From contig NZ_CM001773.1 of assembly GCF_000314895.2 (NCBI RefSeq), forward strand, positions 333,552 through 397,551: 64,000 nt of DNA, given 5' to 3'. Origin of the DNA: Providencia sneebia DSM 19967 (lineage in GTDB: Bacteria; Pseudomonadota; Gammaproteobacteria; Enterobacterales; Enterobacteriaceae). The position numbers and the translations under genes are program-made. Of this stretch, positions 37,118-44,417 are shown piece by piece; positions within the stretch are counted from its first letter, which is position 1; the number at the start of each line of letters is the position of its first letter. A model generated the notes under the pieces. That model was not told the origin of the DNA and did no database searches. It worked only from the letters and a program-made list of their open reading frames with translations.

Positions 37118-40100
37118 CTACTGTTCTAATAGTTTTCTCGTTTTGCCATTGGTAGCAAAGTCACGTTGAATTTCAGCAACAGCCGCTTTAGCACCCCGAT
37201 TAGCAGCAACTTTAACCACCTCGGCTAATGCTTTTTCACCATTCCCATAAACCTGAACGGTTTGATTGATAATATAAGTCGCACTTTGCTCAGTACTATT
37301 TTCAGCGTTGGTGTTATTGGTCGTGTTATTTGTTTGGCTTGATGGATGGAGGTATTTCATTGCAAATACATCTGGTGACGTACTTCTAGTTAGAGCATCC
37401 AGTACATTATCCAGACGAGCCGATGTATCTTTCGTCATCACTCGCTCCCCCTCTTCCAATAGCCAAGTACCTGTTTTAGGCACTCTATCAATACCGCTAT
37501 GCGCCATACCTGTTAAGCTTAAATTTCCATACGCTCCGGTAGAAAACGCATTGGCACTCGAGCTAGAGGCCGTACTACTAAAAACACCACCGCCACCAAA
37601 TAGACCTGAAACTGCATTAGTAATCTGTGCCTGAATAGCAATTCGGATTAAGTCTTTAATGATGGACTTAGATAAATCGCCAAAGAAGTCACCAATTGCA
37701 TCAAAGGCATTTTTAGAATTGGTCACAATATCAGTTAACGCATCAGCCGAGCCATCAGTAATGTTTTGCAACGAGCCAGTGATGAAACCTTCCGCTTGTT
37801 GGCTATAATTGCGAGCATTATCGACATAATTTCTAAGCCCTTCCTCAATCCCGTTTTGCCAGTTAAAACGCAACCCATCTATTTGTGCTTGGTGAACGCG
37901 CATCATATCTAAGCGCTTGCCTAGCTCGTTTTTAATCACTTGCGTTTCTTTGTCGTACTGTTCTTGAGTAATGCCAGTTGATTTGTCGTTAAACTGCTTA
38001 GTCAATTCTTCCTGTTTCTTCAAATATGCATCTTTGAGCCTTAATTCTTCCTGCAACCGACCTCTAGCAAGTGTCCCCATGCCCGCTCCTTGAAGCTCCA
38101 TATTATAGGCACGCTGAGCCTGTGCGGTTTCTTCCATGAGTTGCTTGTTATAGGCGGCTATTTTGACTTCGGCTTCGCGATTTTTGATGTACTGCTCTAA
38201 TTGAACATTTTTATCAAATTCAGCGTTGATCAAAGCTTCATTAGCAAGCAAAGATTTTTGGTCGGCAGTAAGTCGCTTTTTCCCTTTAATTTGCTCTATT
38301 TCATCAAGAAACTTAGCGCGAGCTTGTTCTTGAGAGCCCAGTTTATCATTTGTCTTACTTTGTAGTATTAAAACTGCGTGTTGCTCTTTCAGGCTTCCGA
38401 TGAGCTTTTGAGCTGCTGATTCAGAATATGTTGCTGAGGCTTTTGAATCTTTTAGAGACTGCTGTCGCTTTTGTTGTTCGTCAAACTCTATACCTGCTAA
38501 AATACCAGCTCTATCAATAGTTTCCTTGATATAACCTTGTCTTTCAGCGTAATACCTAGCCTGAGCCACCGCCCTAGCCCTATCGTCTTTAGCTGCTATT
38601 TCTGCACGTTTCTCCATATCCTTTATGTATTGTGCCGCATCTTTCCCCCCATACGCATCCTCTGGTGTGGGTGTCGTCATCATTTCAACATCAAGATTAC
38701 GCTTCGCGTCAGCCGTTGCATTCATAAAGTTAATCGCTGCGCCTAACGCATTAGCATAACTACGGGTATTTTTCGCCGCTAACTGGAAAGCTTCATCAGC
38801 ATTATTAAGCTTGGAATTAAGATACTCCTGCGCGTCAGCCGCAAACTTCATCGTTTGCTCTAATGCTTTGGTTTTGGCCTCTAACTCTTGGGTTTTCTTA
38901 TCGATTTTTCGTTGGACTTCCGCCAGCTTATCCCCGTCATTACTGACTAATTTATAAGAATCACGTAACCCCATTAAATCAGCTTTTAGTATCCCAATTT
39001 CTTTTTGTTGCTCAACAATGGACTCATACGCCTTAGCGATGCTTCCCCTTAATGCGCCAGCTGTCATTTCATCAAAACTATCCCTAAGCTCTTTAATGCT
39101 ATCTGCAAAGGCTAATGCTTCCTCCCGGGCTTGCTGAGATTTTTGATAGAAATAATAAATTGCCCCACCAGCTAACATTGCCGCGCCTGCAGGCCCACCT
39201 ATTAAGCTTAATGCGCTTTTAGCTAAACCCGATGCCGATGTGAGTCTTGCTTTAGCTGCGGTAAGTTCATCTGTTGCTAAGGCTTCCGCCTTAGTCAGTG
39301 CGGTTAGATTCGCGGTTTGATTAGCTAATTGAGTTTTAAGTGAAATACGTTGAACTTCCGTTGTGGCTGCTGCTTGCTGTGCCTTTGTAGATTCGATAGC
39401 AGCTAGTGCCGCCGCTTTATCATTGCGAATTTGCGCTAGTGTCGCTTTAGATAAATTAACCTGCTCGTTAGCTAAGCGTTGATTTGTGAGTACTGCGCTA
39501 GCGGAACGTTTTGTCGTATCGTAAATGCTATTCGATAAATTACCAAAGTAGCGAGCGGCACCAATACCCACAATGCCGGTTAATACCGTGGACACGGAAT
39601 CAAAATTATCACTGACTGTTGCTAACCCTGCAGATATCGCTCTTGTTATACCTAAGCTTTGATTTAACTCACCATAGTAAGCCTTTGCGGAATTGGTCAC
39701 GCGAGTAAATCCATCGGCAACGGTATTATCCATCGAGTCAGCCAGCGCATTATTAGCCTCTTTTGCATGTTGGGTCGCATCAGCGAGTAATTTAAATGAT
39801 ATTTTGCTCTCAGCCCCCATTTTTTTAACTTCATTTTCAGTAACTTTTATGCCGCCATTCGTACGCTCTAATTCTCGGGCAATGTCACCTAATAACGTTG
39901 GTGCCGCCCGCATAATCGCGTTCCAGTTATCCCCGGCAACCGTGCCGGTGATCATTGATTTAACAAGCGCATTATTCGCACTCTCAACAGCCATTGCGCT
40001 GGTGGCATTTGCGGTAAATGCAGAAGAGAAGGACTCAACATAATCGATAGTTTGCTGAGTGCTATAACCCAACTCTTGCATAGACTTTGCAGCACCAATA

Positions 40101-40453
40101 TAAAGCTGTTGGGTAATTTCAATGCTTTTACCGTTGCGGTTACTGATATCTAAAAATCGCTGCTGTATGTTGGCATAGTTACTAATATCACCTTCAACTG
40201 ATTTCAACGTATTTTTAACTTGTGCGGCAACTTGCCCCCAATCATCAACCAACTTAATTACAGAGGCGATAGACATCGCTCCCGCAGTTGAAGCGGCAAG
40301 GCGTTTGAAAGAAAACCCTAAGTTATCCGTTGAGGTTGTCGCATTTTCACCTTCACGCGTTAGGCGCTCTAATGATGAAGCTAAAGTATCTGTAGTTTGT
40401 CTAGCTTTCGAACTATCAATAATAATGGCCAGTCTTGATGTTTGTTCCGACAT
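37118..40453 (-). CDS. Phage tail tape measure protein
   Basis: The 1111-residue protein is a lambda-type tape measure, which sets tail length and forms the inner rod of long-tailed phages. It has an N-terminal TMP domain (SSLERLTREGENATTSTDNLGFSFKRLAAS region), long Ala/Gln/Lys-rich coiled coils, a hydrophobic segment near residues 415-440 (GGPAGAAMLAGGAIYYFYQK) and a gpH-like C-terminal region (about 864-970). The ATG has AGGAGAAAT upstream. It is the last gene of a minus-strand operon headed by antiterminator Q. No tail tube, chaperone, tip or baseplate gene is nearby, which is unusual. It appears intact. Confidence 0.92.
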   Translation of the reverse strand: MSEQTSRLAIIIDSSKARQTTDTLASSLERLTREGENATTSTDNLGFSFKRLAASTAGAMSIASVIKLVDDWGQVAAQVKNTLKSVEGDISNYANIQQRFLDISNRNGKSIEITQQLYIGAAKSMQELGYSTQQTIDYVESFSSAFTANATSAMAVESANNALVKSMITGTVAGDNWNAIMRAAPTLLGDIARELERTNGGIKVTENEVKKMGAESKISFKLLADATQHAKEANNALADSMDNTVADGFTRVTNSAKAYYGELNQSLGITRAISAGLATVSDNFDSVSTVLTGIVGIGAARYFGNLSNSIYDTTKRSASAVLTNQRLANEQVNLSKATLAQIRNDKAAALAAIESTKAQQAAATTEVQRISLKTQLANQTANLTALTKAEALATDELTAAKARLTSASGLAKSALSLIGGPAGAAMLAGGAIYYFYQKSQQAREEALAFADSIKELRDSFDEMTAGALRGSIAKAYESIVEQQKEIGILKADLMGLRDSYKLVSNDGDKLAEVQRKIDKKTQELEAKTKALEQTMKFAADAQEYLNSKLNNADEAFQLAAKNTRSYANALGAAINFMNATADAKRNLDVEMMTTPTPEDAYGGKDAAQYIKDMEKRAEIAAKDDRARAVAQARYYAERQGYIKETIDRAGILAGIEFDEQQKRQQSLKDSKASATYSESAAQKLIGSLKEQHAVLILQSKTNDKLGSQEQARAKFLDEIEQIKGKKRLTADQKSLLANEALINAEFDKNVQLEQYIKNREAEVKIAAYNKQLMEETAQAQRAYNMELQGAGMGTLARGRLQEELRLKDAYLKKQEELTKQFNDKSTGITQEQYDKETQVIKNELGKRLDMMRVHQAQIDGLRFNWQNGIEEGLRNYVDNARNYSQQAEGFITGSLQNITDGSADALTDIVTNSKNAFDAIGDFFGDLSKSIIKDLIRIAIQAQITNAVSGLFGGGGVFSSTASSSSANAFSTGAYGNLSLTGMAHSGIDRVPKTGTWLLEEGERVMTKDTSARLDNVLDALTRSTSPDVFAMKYLHPSSQTNNTTNNTNAENSTEQSATYIINQTVQVYGNGEKALAEVVKVAANRGAKAAVAEIQRDFATNGKTRKLLEQ

Positions 40454-40463
40454 TTTATTTCTC

Positions 40464-41009
40464 CTAGTGCTTGACCGCTGTTACCGCACAGCTTTTCGAG
40501 TCTTTGATTGCATCCAGACAGTTCTGATAAACGCCTTTCAAGCAAGATATACCTTCCTCGGTTAATTTAGGTGGTACGTCACCCGTTAACATCGAGTTAT
40601 AGGCCATGATGGTTTCGTGTAACCCATTAGCACCGTATTTTAAGAATAGGTTTTCTTCGGCTGACAGTGCTAAAAATACGCGTGTAATCGCCGCGGTAAC
40701 GGGGTGAGGTTTGTTATCAAAGACAAACACGGGCATTCTTACTTCTCGGACTGTTTCAACTAAGAAAAGCAAGGCAATGAGATTTCTCAGTGCGACCAGA
40801 ACGCTTTCATTGTCAGTGCGAATATGGGTGAGATAAGTCGCTAATAAGACGATCCCCACAGCTATATCGCTTTCATCCCAAGTACCTGACTCTGCCAACT
40901 GAGGGATATCAAATAGCGGCACAAAACAAACATGCTCATAGTTACCTTGCTCGTTCAACTTCATGACATTTACAAGGATTCCGATGACTTCGGTATAGTA
41001 TTGATTCAT
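40464..41009 (-). CDS. Unknown protein upstream of the tape measure gene
   Basis: I do not recognise this 181-residue protein. It is predicted helical, with hydrophobic helices around DIAVGIVLLATYLTHI and LVALRNLIALLFLVETVREV, and has three cysteines, all near the C-terminus. Its ATG overlaps the TGA of the 68-residue gene before it, and the tape measure follows after ten bases. Position suggests a tail-assembly chaperone-like partner or a regulator, but nothing in the sequence proves either. Confidence 0.65.
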   Translation of the reverse strand: MNQYYTEVIGILVNVMKLNEQGNYEHVCFVPLFDIPQLAESGTWDESDIAVGIVLLATYLTHIRTDNESVLVALRNLIALLFLVETVREVRMPVFVFDNKPHPVTAAITRVFLALSAEENLFLKYGANGLHETIMAYNSMLTGDVPPKLTEEGISCLKGVYQNCLDAIKDSKSCAVTAVKH

Positions 41010-41212
41010 TCTGCGCTTCCTTTCATTGTGTGTTGCTGTTGAGCCGCACGTAACCCAATATTCACCATATTTCGGGCTATGCCGTGGAGTGTTGGCTTTT
41101 TACTGTTTGGGTTCTTAGCGCGTTCTTCTCGTAACATGGCTTCCAGCGCTTCAACTTGTGCCGGCGTAAGAATAATGGAGTGTCGTTTTGATTGTGGTTT
41201 GGTCATGGTCAT
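41006..41212 (-). CDS. Small protein (68 aa) of the tape measure operon
   Basis: The 68-residue basic protein reads SIILTPAQVEALEAMLREER then NPNSKKPTLHGIARNMVN. It is a paralogue of the 58-residue product at 35912-36088. The ATG has AAGGTGA upstream and the stop overlaps the next ATG. Such helix-rich small proteins could bind nucleic acid; function unknown. It is the first gene after the Q-downstream gap. Confidence 0.65.
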   Translation of the reverse strand: MTMTKPQSKRHSIILTPAQVEALEAMLREERAKNPNSKKPTLHGIARNMVNIGLRAAQQQHTMKGSAE

Positions 41213-41380
41213 TTCACCTTTTGCATTAATAATGATTTATATTGCAAATAATGAAACAATCATAACATTCAAGAGGTGGATAGTAGAGAAAATAGGCTCC
41301 AGTTGCTTATTTTTCGTACTAATGCATATGTGAGCTAATCGGTAAAAATGAAGAGTAATCTATTGAAAGTGAACGACTAT

Positions 41381-41412
41381 AGCCCTGTTACCTCAGTCAT
41401 GTAATCAGGGCT
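41381..41412. other. Hairpin between Q and the tape measure operon
   Basis: AGCCCTG-T-TTA and TAA-T-CAGGGCT form an imperfect 10-bp stem with one T-T mismatch. It resembles the terminator at 35571-35596 in sequence but has no T run on the minus strand. It could be a processing site or an antitermination target. The rest of 41213-41431 shows no gene. Confidence 0.45.
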
Positions 41413-41421
41413 TTGCATATA

Positions 41422-41435
41422 TCAGGCAGGGTTAT
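41422..41435 (-). repeat. 14-bp repeat TCAGGCAGGGTTAT, copy 2
   Basis: This copy overlaps the stop codon of the Q gene. It is identical to 33959-33972 and 42057-42070. Confidence 0.75.
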
Positions 41436-41863
41436 CTTAAAACAGCGGCATTTTGTGGCTGTACGCGTTGCTGGTGGCAGGGAAAGCCATAGAGTAAATC
41501 TAGCTCTAAAGGTTCATCTACAGCGGTTAAACAGCCTAAGATAAAGCTTTCCGCTATCGCCATGCGTTTACGGACTTCACTTTCATTCAGCTTATACTTG
41601 CGGCCTATAGAACGTTTGGACATACCTTTGGCGTAGTAGCATTCAATAAAATCACATTCTTGTTCCATATGGACATTACGCAATTTAGCAATACACCCAT
41701 CAATAATAAGCCCGTCCGCGTCACAACATGACAGCTTAGTAATACTCGTGCGACTCACTAAGCCTTTAAAGCCAGCGGCAACAGACGAGTAACCAAGACC
41801 AGAGCGCCCACGGACTACCCAACCACCCCAATGTAAAAGTATCTTCTGTATATCTCTTTGCAT
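41432..41863 (-). CDS. Phage Q-type antitermination protein
   Basis: The 143-residue protein fits the phage antiterminator Q family. It has ILLHWGGWVVRGRSGLGYSS, AAGFKGL, SCCDADGLIIDGCIAKL, then a helix-turn-helix-like YYAKGMSKRSIGRKYKLNESEVRKR and AESFILGCL. Such proteins load on RNA polymerase at the late promoter and allow reading through terminators. Here it heads the minus-strand run to the 68- and 181-residue proteins and the tape measure, so it probably controls them. A Q protein carried by a satellite could tie its late expression to helper induction; that is inference. Confidence 0.88.
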   Translation of the reverse strand: MQRDIQKILLHWGGWVVRGRSGLGYSSVAAGFKGLVSRTSITKLSCCDADGLIIDGCIAKLRNVHMEQECDFIECYYAKGMSKRSIGRKYKLNESEVRKRMAIAESFILGCLTAVDEPLELDLLYGFPCHQQRVQPQNAAVLR

Positions 41864-41904
41864 TTTTACACCTATAGTCTTCTATACCAGTGGCGGTTAT
41901 AAAG

Positions 41905-41929
41905 TGACCTGTGTTTTTATGTACCAGTT
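41905..41929 (+). repeat. 25-bp repeat, copy 2 (upstream of Q)
   Basis: It matches 32797-32821 at 23 of 25 positions, in the same plus-strand orientation. On the minus strand it precedes CTTTATAAC, a possible -10 for Q. Confidence 0.55.
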
Positions 41930-42056
41930 AGTACATTTTAGCAATATGAAAGAGATAATGCGAATAGCCTATAACATACTGATTTATATTAATTATAACG
42001 GTTCGTTAGAATTGAATTTCAAGCAAGTAGCATTTTGCAAATTAAAGCGGTGATTT

Positions 42057-42070
42057 TCAGGCAGGGTTAT
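42057..42070 (-). repeat. 14-bp repeat TCAGGCAGGGTTAT, copy 3
   Basis: An identical third copy lies in the non-coding stretch between Q and the Arc-like gene, just before the iteron cluster. Confidence 0.75.
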
Positions 42071-42103
42071 CTAACACCCTCCTGCTTTTAGAAGTGAATA
42101 CCT

Positions 42104-42260
42104 ATGAACACTAGTGAACACTTATAGCTCAAGTGTTCACTCTAAAATTTATTAACAATATCAAATAATTAATTACTATATTTATATAAAAATGAACACT
42201 ATGAACACTTATATATAAAAGTTTTTAAAACTCTAAATACTTAAACAGTAAATAACTACA
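42104..42260. other. Candidate replication origin with GAACAC iterons
   Basis: ATGAACACT (42104-42112) and AGTGAACACTT (42113-42123) are followed by the inverted AAGTGTTCACT (42131-42141), giving an 11-bp perfect palindrome. Two more tandem units, ATGAACACT and ATGAACACTT, lie at 42192-42210, with AT-rich DNA between and after. P4 alpha protein binds TGAACA-type iterons at its origin, and this element encodes a P4-like primase-helicase. The remaining parts of 41864-42468 show no gene. Confidence 0.55.
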
Positions 42261-42468
42261 TTTAGGTGGTGGGAATTATTGAGCTATCCAAATTCGGATA
42301 ACGCAAAATAAATACTTTTTCAGAAAATACTGTAACTTTAAGTTATGGTATTCAGAGGGGATTTATCGGATAAAAATTCAGCGAGCCCCTCCCCCCTATT
42401 AGTTCAGCTTTTACTAAATAAACGGTTTACTAGCGATAAGACTTAAATTTGGGCACTCCAAACTGGTA

Positions 42469-42762
42469 CTAAGATTTTTTTTCAGTTAGCCGTTTTATGG
42501 CTCGTTCAGCTGCTGAATTTGAAATATCGTTTACTAGTTTTTCAATTTCATTAGGCTTGAAGCCTTTTAGCAGGTGCCCAAAACCACCGGGTAAGTTAGA
42601 ACCATCTAATTTTAGATCGTTACCATTCAAGGAAAGTGCTAATTCAATAGCAGCTATAATTTCAGCGTTAATAGAGCGTTTATTGGTATCTGCTAACGCT
42701 GAAATTTTCTCTTTTAATTCCGCGGGCATACGCAAATTAAAAACGGGGGTTGTTCTAGACAT
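42469..42762 (-). CDS. Arc-like ribbon-helix-helix DNA-binding protein
   Basis: The 97-residue protein starts TTPVFNLRMPAELKEKISAL and NKRSINAEIIAAIELAL, the ribbon-helix-helix of the Arc/Mnt repressors. The C-terminal half is a helix-rich oligomerisation or effector segment ending AAERAIKRLTEKKS. It is divergent from the large plus-strand operon whose promoter and palindrome (42785-42827) lie just outside it, so it may repress that operon. Ribosome site is weak. Confidence 0.75.
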   Translation of the reverse strand: MSRTTPVFNLRMPAELKEKISALADTNKRSINAEIIAAIELALSLNGNDLKLDGSNLPGGFGHLLKGFKPNEIEKLVNDISNSAAERAIKRLTEKKS

Positions 42763-42784
42763 ATTATATCTCCACTAGTTAAGG

Positions 42785-42827
42785 TTGACATGATACTACG
42801 GTGGGGTTATATTTTCAATGACCCCAC
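42785..42827 (+). promoter_or_regulatory. Strong promoter with overlapping palindrome
   Basis: TTGACA (42785-42790), 17-base spacer, TATATT (42808-42813). The palindrome GTGGGGT / ACCCCAC (42801-42807 and 42821-42827) covers the spacer end and the start point. It is probably the early promoter and operator of the plus-strand replication operon. Confidence 0.75.
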
Positions 42828-42885
42828 TGTAATACCAATAACACCTATTGGAGCTATATAAGGTCATTCTACAATCCAAATAACA

Positions 42886-42919
42886 ACGCCCCGAAGTGCG
42901 GCAAACACTATCAAGGCGT
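42886..42919 (+). ncRNA. Structured leader upstream of the Icd-like gene
   Basis: ACGCC and GGCGT enclose a small CCG-AAGTG-CGG hairpin. It lies in the about 130-base leader between the early promoter and the first gene. P4 expresses its immunity RNA (CI) from a comparable leader, so this may be a processed regulatory RNA. No direct evidence of processing. Confidence 0.35.
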
Positions 42920-42948
42920 CTAACCACAACGTAACGGAGTCTTACGAT

Positions 42949-43128
42949 ATGGCTATGTATAAGTCTACCCAAACTCACCCTAAATTTATATGGCGTTTTT
43001 TCTCCTGCCAACAATTTAAATATTTCACTGTAACCGCTCATACGGAACAAGAAGCTCGTTCATTACTCCCTGACTCACCTTGTTTATTCTCCGCTCGTAT
43101 TCCAGCTAAGGCGGTGGCTCATGTCTAA
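42949..43128 (+). CDS. Icd-like (host cell division inhibitor-like) protein
   Basis: The 59-residue protein reads THPKFIWRFFSCQQFKYF, EQEARSLLPDSPCLF and SARIPAKA, the pattern annotated as Icd-like or Ash-related in P4-like islands and prophages. Its role in these elements is not established; the name comes from phage P1 Icd. ATG 42949 follows ACGGAGT; a second ATG two codons on is possible. It overlaps the next gene by eight bases and is first in the plus-strand operon. Confidence 0.72.
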   Translation: MAMYKSTQTHPKFIWRFFSCQQFKYFTVTAHTEQEARSLLPDSPCLFSARIPAKAVAHV

Positions 43129-43318
43129 TCATCCTATTTTTGCTACTCCTGCGGATGTTATTCGCCCAATTGCTGCAGCATTAGAAGCGGCTCAGTTCTT
43201 GGCGTTAGATCCTAAAGCTACAGACCTCTCTAATGACCTAATCGCATGGGCGCAAGAAACCGCTGCACAAATGGCTATCAATATGCAAAACGAGAAACCA
43301 GGGGCTGAACATGTCTAA
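43121..43318 (+). CDS. Small operon protein (65 aa), unknown
   Basis: I do not recognise a function. The protein is acidic to neutral and helix-rich (PADVIRPIAAALEAAQFLAL, then LIAWAQETAAQMAINMQ). It overlaps the preceding Icd-like gene by eight bases and the next gene by eight bases, so it is an integral member of the operon. Similar small alanine-rich proteins occur in P4-like islands. Confidence 0.6.
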   Translation: MSNHPIFATPADVIRPIAAALEAAQFLALDPKATDLSNDLIAWAQETAAQMAINMQNEKPGAEHV

Positions 43319-43517
43319 GAATCAATCTACAAGTCATTTGTTCTCGTTAAGAGTCCGCCAGCTTGGCAATCCTTCGGTTAAGGAAGGTTTTAGCTTTGAC
43401 GCACAAGGGAATGTTGTTCCTGATATTGGTAATAACCGTCGTACAAGACGAATGATCAAAGCGGCCTTACGCAAGAAAAAGGGTGAAGGAGATATTTGCG
43501 GACAGGGGGAAGCGTAA
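43311..43517 (+). CDS. Small basic operon protein (68 aa) with NRxTRRM motif
   Basis: The protein has an N-terminal part LFSLRVRQLGNPSVKEGF and a basic tail NNRRTRRMIKAALRKKKGE. The product of 44410-44625 shares the motif (TNRHTRRMLKKVHG) after a similar short region, so they appear to be paralogues. The basic tail suggests nucleic acid binding. It is coupled to its neighbours at both ends by short overlaps. Confidence 0.6.
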   Translation: MSKNQSTSHLFSLRVRQLGNPSVKEGFSFDAQGNVVPDIGNNRRTRRMIKAALRKKKGEGDICGQGEA

Positions 43518-43726
43518 TGATGAATCTATATAAAGCAACTGGCTATGCGGTCAATAAGAACGGCCTAACCGTTGGTATTTCGTATCAGGTGGAAGCGGAA
43601 GACGTAACAACCGCCCGTAATGTGGCATTAGGCCAAGCCATGAATAATGGGATGGCTTACCCGCGTATTCTTCGTGTTGTTCTGATCCCCGTTTCTGAAT
43701 TTATATCATTTTCAGCTAACGAATAG
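43517..43726 (+). CDS. Small operon protein (69 aa), unknown
   Basis: The protein starts MMNLYKATGYAVNKNGLTVG and contains YQVEAEDVTTARNVALGQAM. I know of no function. The ATG at 43517 shares its A with the preceding TAA. It is the last gene before a 155-base gap containing hairpins, so a first transcription unit may end here. Confidence 0.6.
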   Translation: MMNLYKATGYAVNKNGLTVGISYQVEAEDVTTARNVALGQAMNNGMAYPRILRVVLIPVSEFISFSANE

Positions 43727-43746
43727 ACGTTATTTAGCGTATTCGG

Positions 43747-43811
43747 CTGAACTGGTAATTTTTTACATATTTACGCAGTTCAGCGTTATTCCCCTCTGCA
43801 CATGCAGAGGT
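43747..43811 (+). promoter_or_regulatory. Two hairpins between the early genes and alpA
   Basis: GCTGAACTG (43747-43755) pairs with CAGTTCAGC (43777-43785), and CCTCTGC pairs with GCAGAGG around 43795-43812. The second stem is followed by TCTTAT, giving a weak terminator. Together they may attenuate expression of the alpA-primase genes. Confidence 0.5.
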
Positions 43812-43881
43812 CTTATAAACGCCAATTATCAAGCGTACCTTTTCAGCGAATACCGATAATTAACGTATTGAAAGGTGAAAA

Positions 43882-44094
43882 ATGACTATTAATGAACCGA
43901 TGTTAACTAAGCAAGAAGTCAAAGCACGACTTCATTACAAGTCTGATAGCGGCTTTTATGAGTTTTTAAAAAGAACGCCTTCGTTCCCTAAACCCGTCAA
44001 ATTAGGTTTAAGACGTATTGGTTGGGCTGCCAGCGAGATCGACGCTTATTTAGACGAGCAGCTTAATGCTCGTGAGGGTTATGAAAATGCCTAA
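43882..44094 (+). CDS. AlpA-family regulatory protein
   Basis: The 70-residue protein has a MerR/Xis-type winged helix-turn-helix: MLTKQEVKARLHYKSDSGFYEFLKRTPSFPKPVKL split by its turn, then RRIGWAASEIDAYLDEQLNA. AlpA-like proteins activate excision or early genes in P4-like islands and PICIs. GAAAGGTGAAAA precedes the ATG. It overlaps the next gene by eight bases and leads the primase part of the operon. Confidence 0.85.
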   Translation: MTINEPMLTKQEVKARLHYKSDSGFYEFLKRTPSFPKPVKLGLRRIGWAASEIDAYLDEQLNAREGYENA

Positions 44095-44311
44095 AAAACC
44101 TATTACTGAAATATATACAGTTGAGGAAGCCGAGGAGTTGAGTGAGTTAATCGCTGACATTATCCCAATGCTAGCTCGTGATTCACGTAACAAAAAACAA
44201 GTAATCCACCTTCTTGACTATGCACAAGATCTTTTAGATTGCTTTTCATATGACAACGGCGACGAGTTTGAACCAATACTAGAGGGAATGCCTAATGACC
44301 AACTTATTTAA
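44087..44311 (+). CDS. Small acidic operon protein (74 aa), unknown
   Basis: The protein is acidic and helical (TVEEAEELSELIADIIPML and IHLLDYAQDLLDCFSYDNGD). ATG 44087 has GAGGG about eight bases upstream; another ATG lies two codons earlier. It overlaps alpA and the next small frame. No family recognised. Confidence 0.55.
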   Translation: MPKKPITEIYTVEEAEELSELIADIIPMLARDSRNKKQVIHLLDYAQDLLDCFSYDNGDEFEPILEGMPNDQLI

Positions 44312-44417
44312 AACCATCAACGATTCAATAGGTGAAAAAAATCTAGCAGTAGAGGTTCTTTGTAATGTTCAGGTTTCTATTACTGAATTTATCACTAAGG
44401 CGGCTAACCATGCGTAA
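44295..44417 (+). CDS. Very small operon protein (40 aa)
   Basis: A 40-residue frame (MTNLFKTINDSIGEKNLAVE, ending ITEFITKAANHA) starts inside the end of the previous gene and overlaps the next by eight bases, as do its neighbours. AGGG lies upstream. The consistent overlaps support translation, but no family is recognisable and it could be chance. Confidence 0.4.
   Translation: MTNLFKTINDSIGEKNLAVEVLCNVQVSITEFITKAANHA

Noticed and set aside
42340..42400. A cos or pac site in the C-rich stretch downstream of the iterons
   Set aside because: The run of C and the adjacent GAGCCCCTC suggest nothing specific; no terminase gene or known cos sequence supports it.
42796..43050. An 84-codon open frame on the minus strand between the Arc-like gene and the small operon genes
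   Set aside because: It lies opposite the promoter, leader and Icd-like gene, has no ribosome site, and its product (rich in Arg, Tyr and Cys) looks like an antisense shadow.
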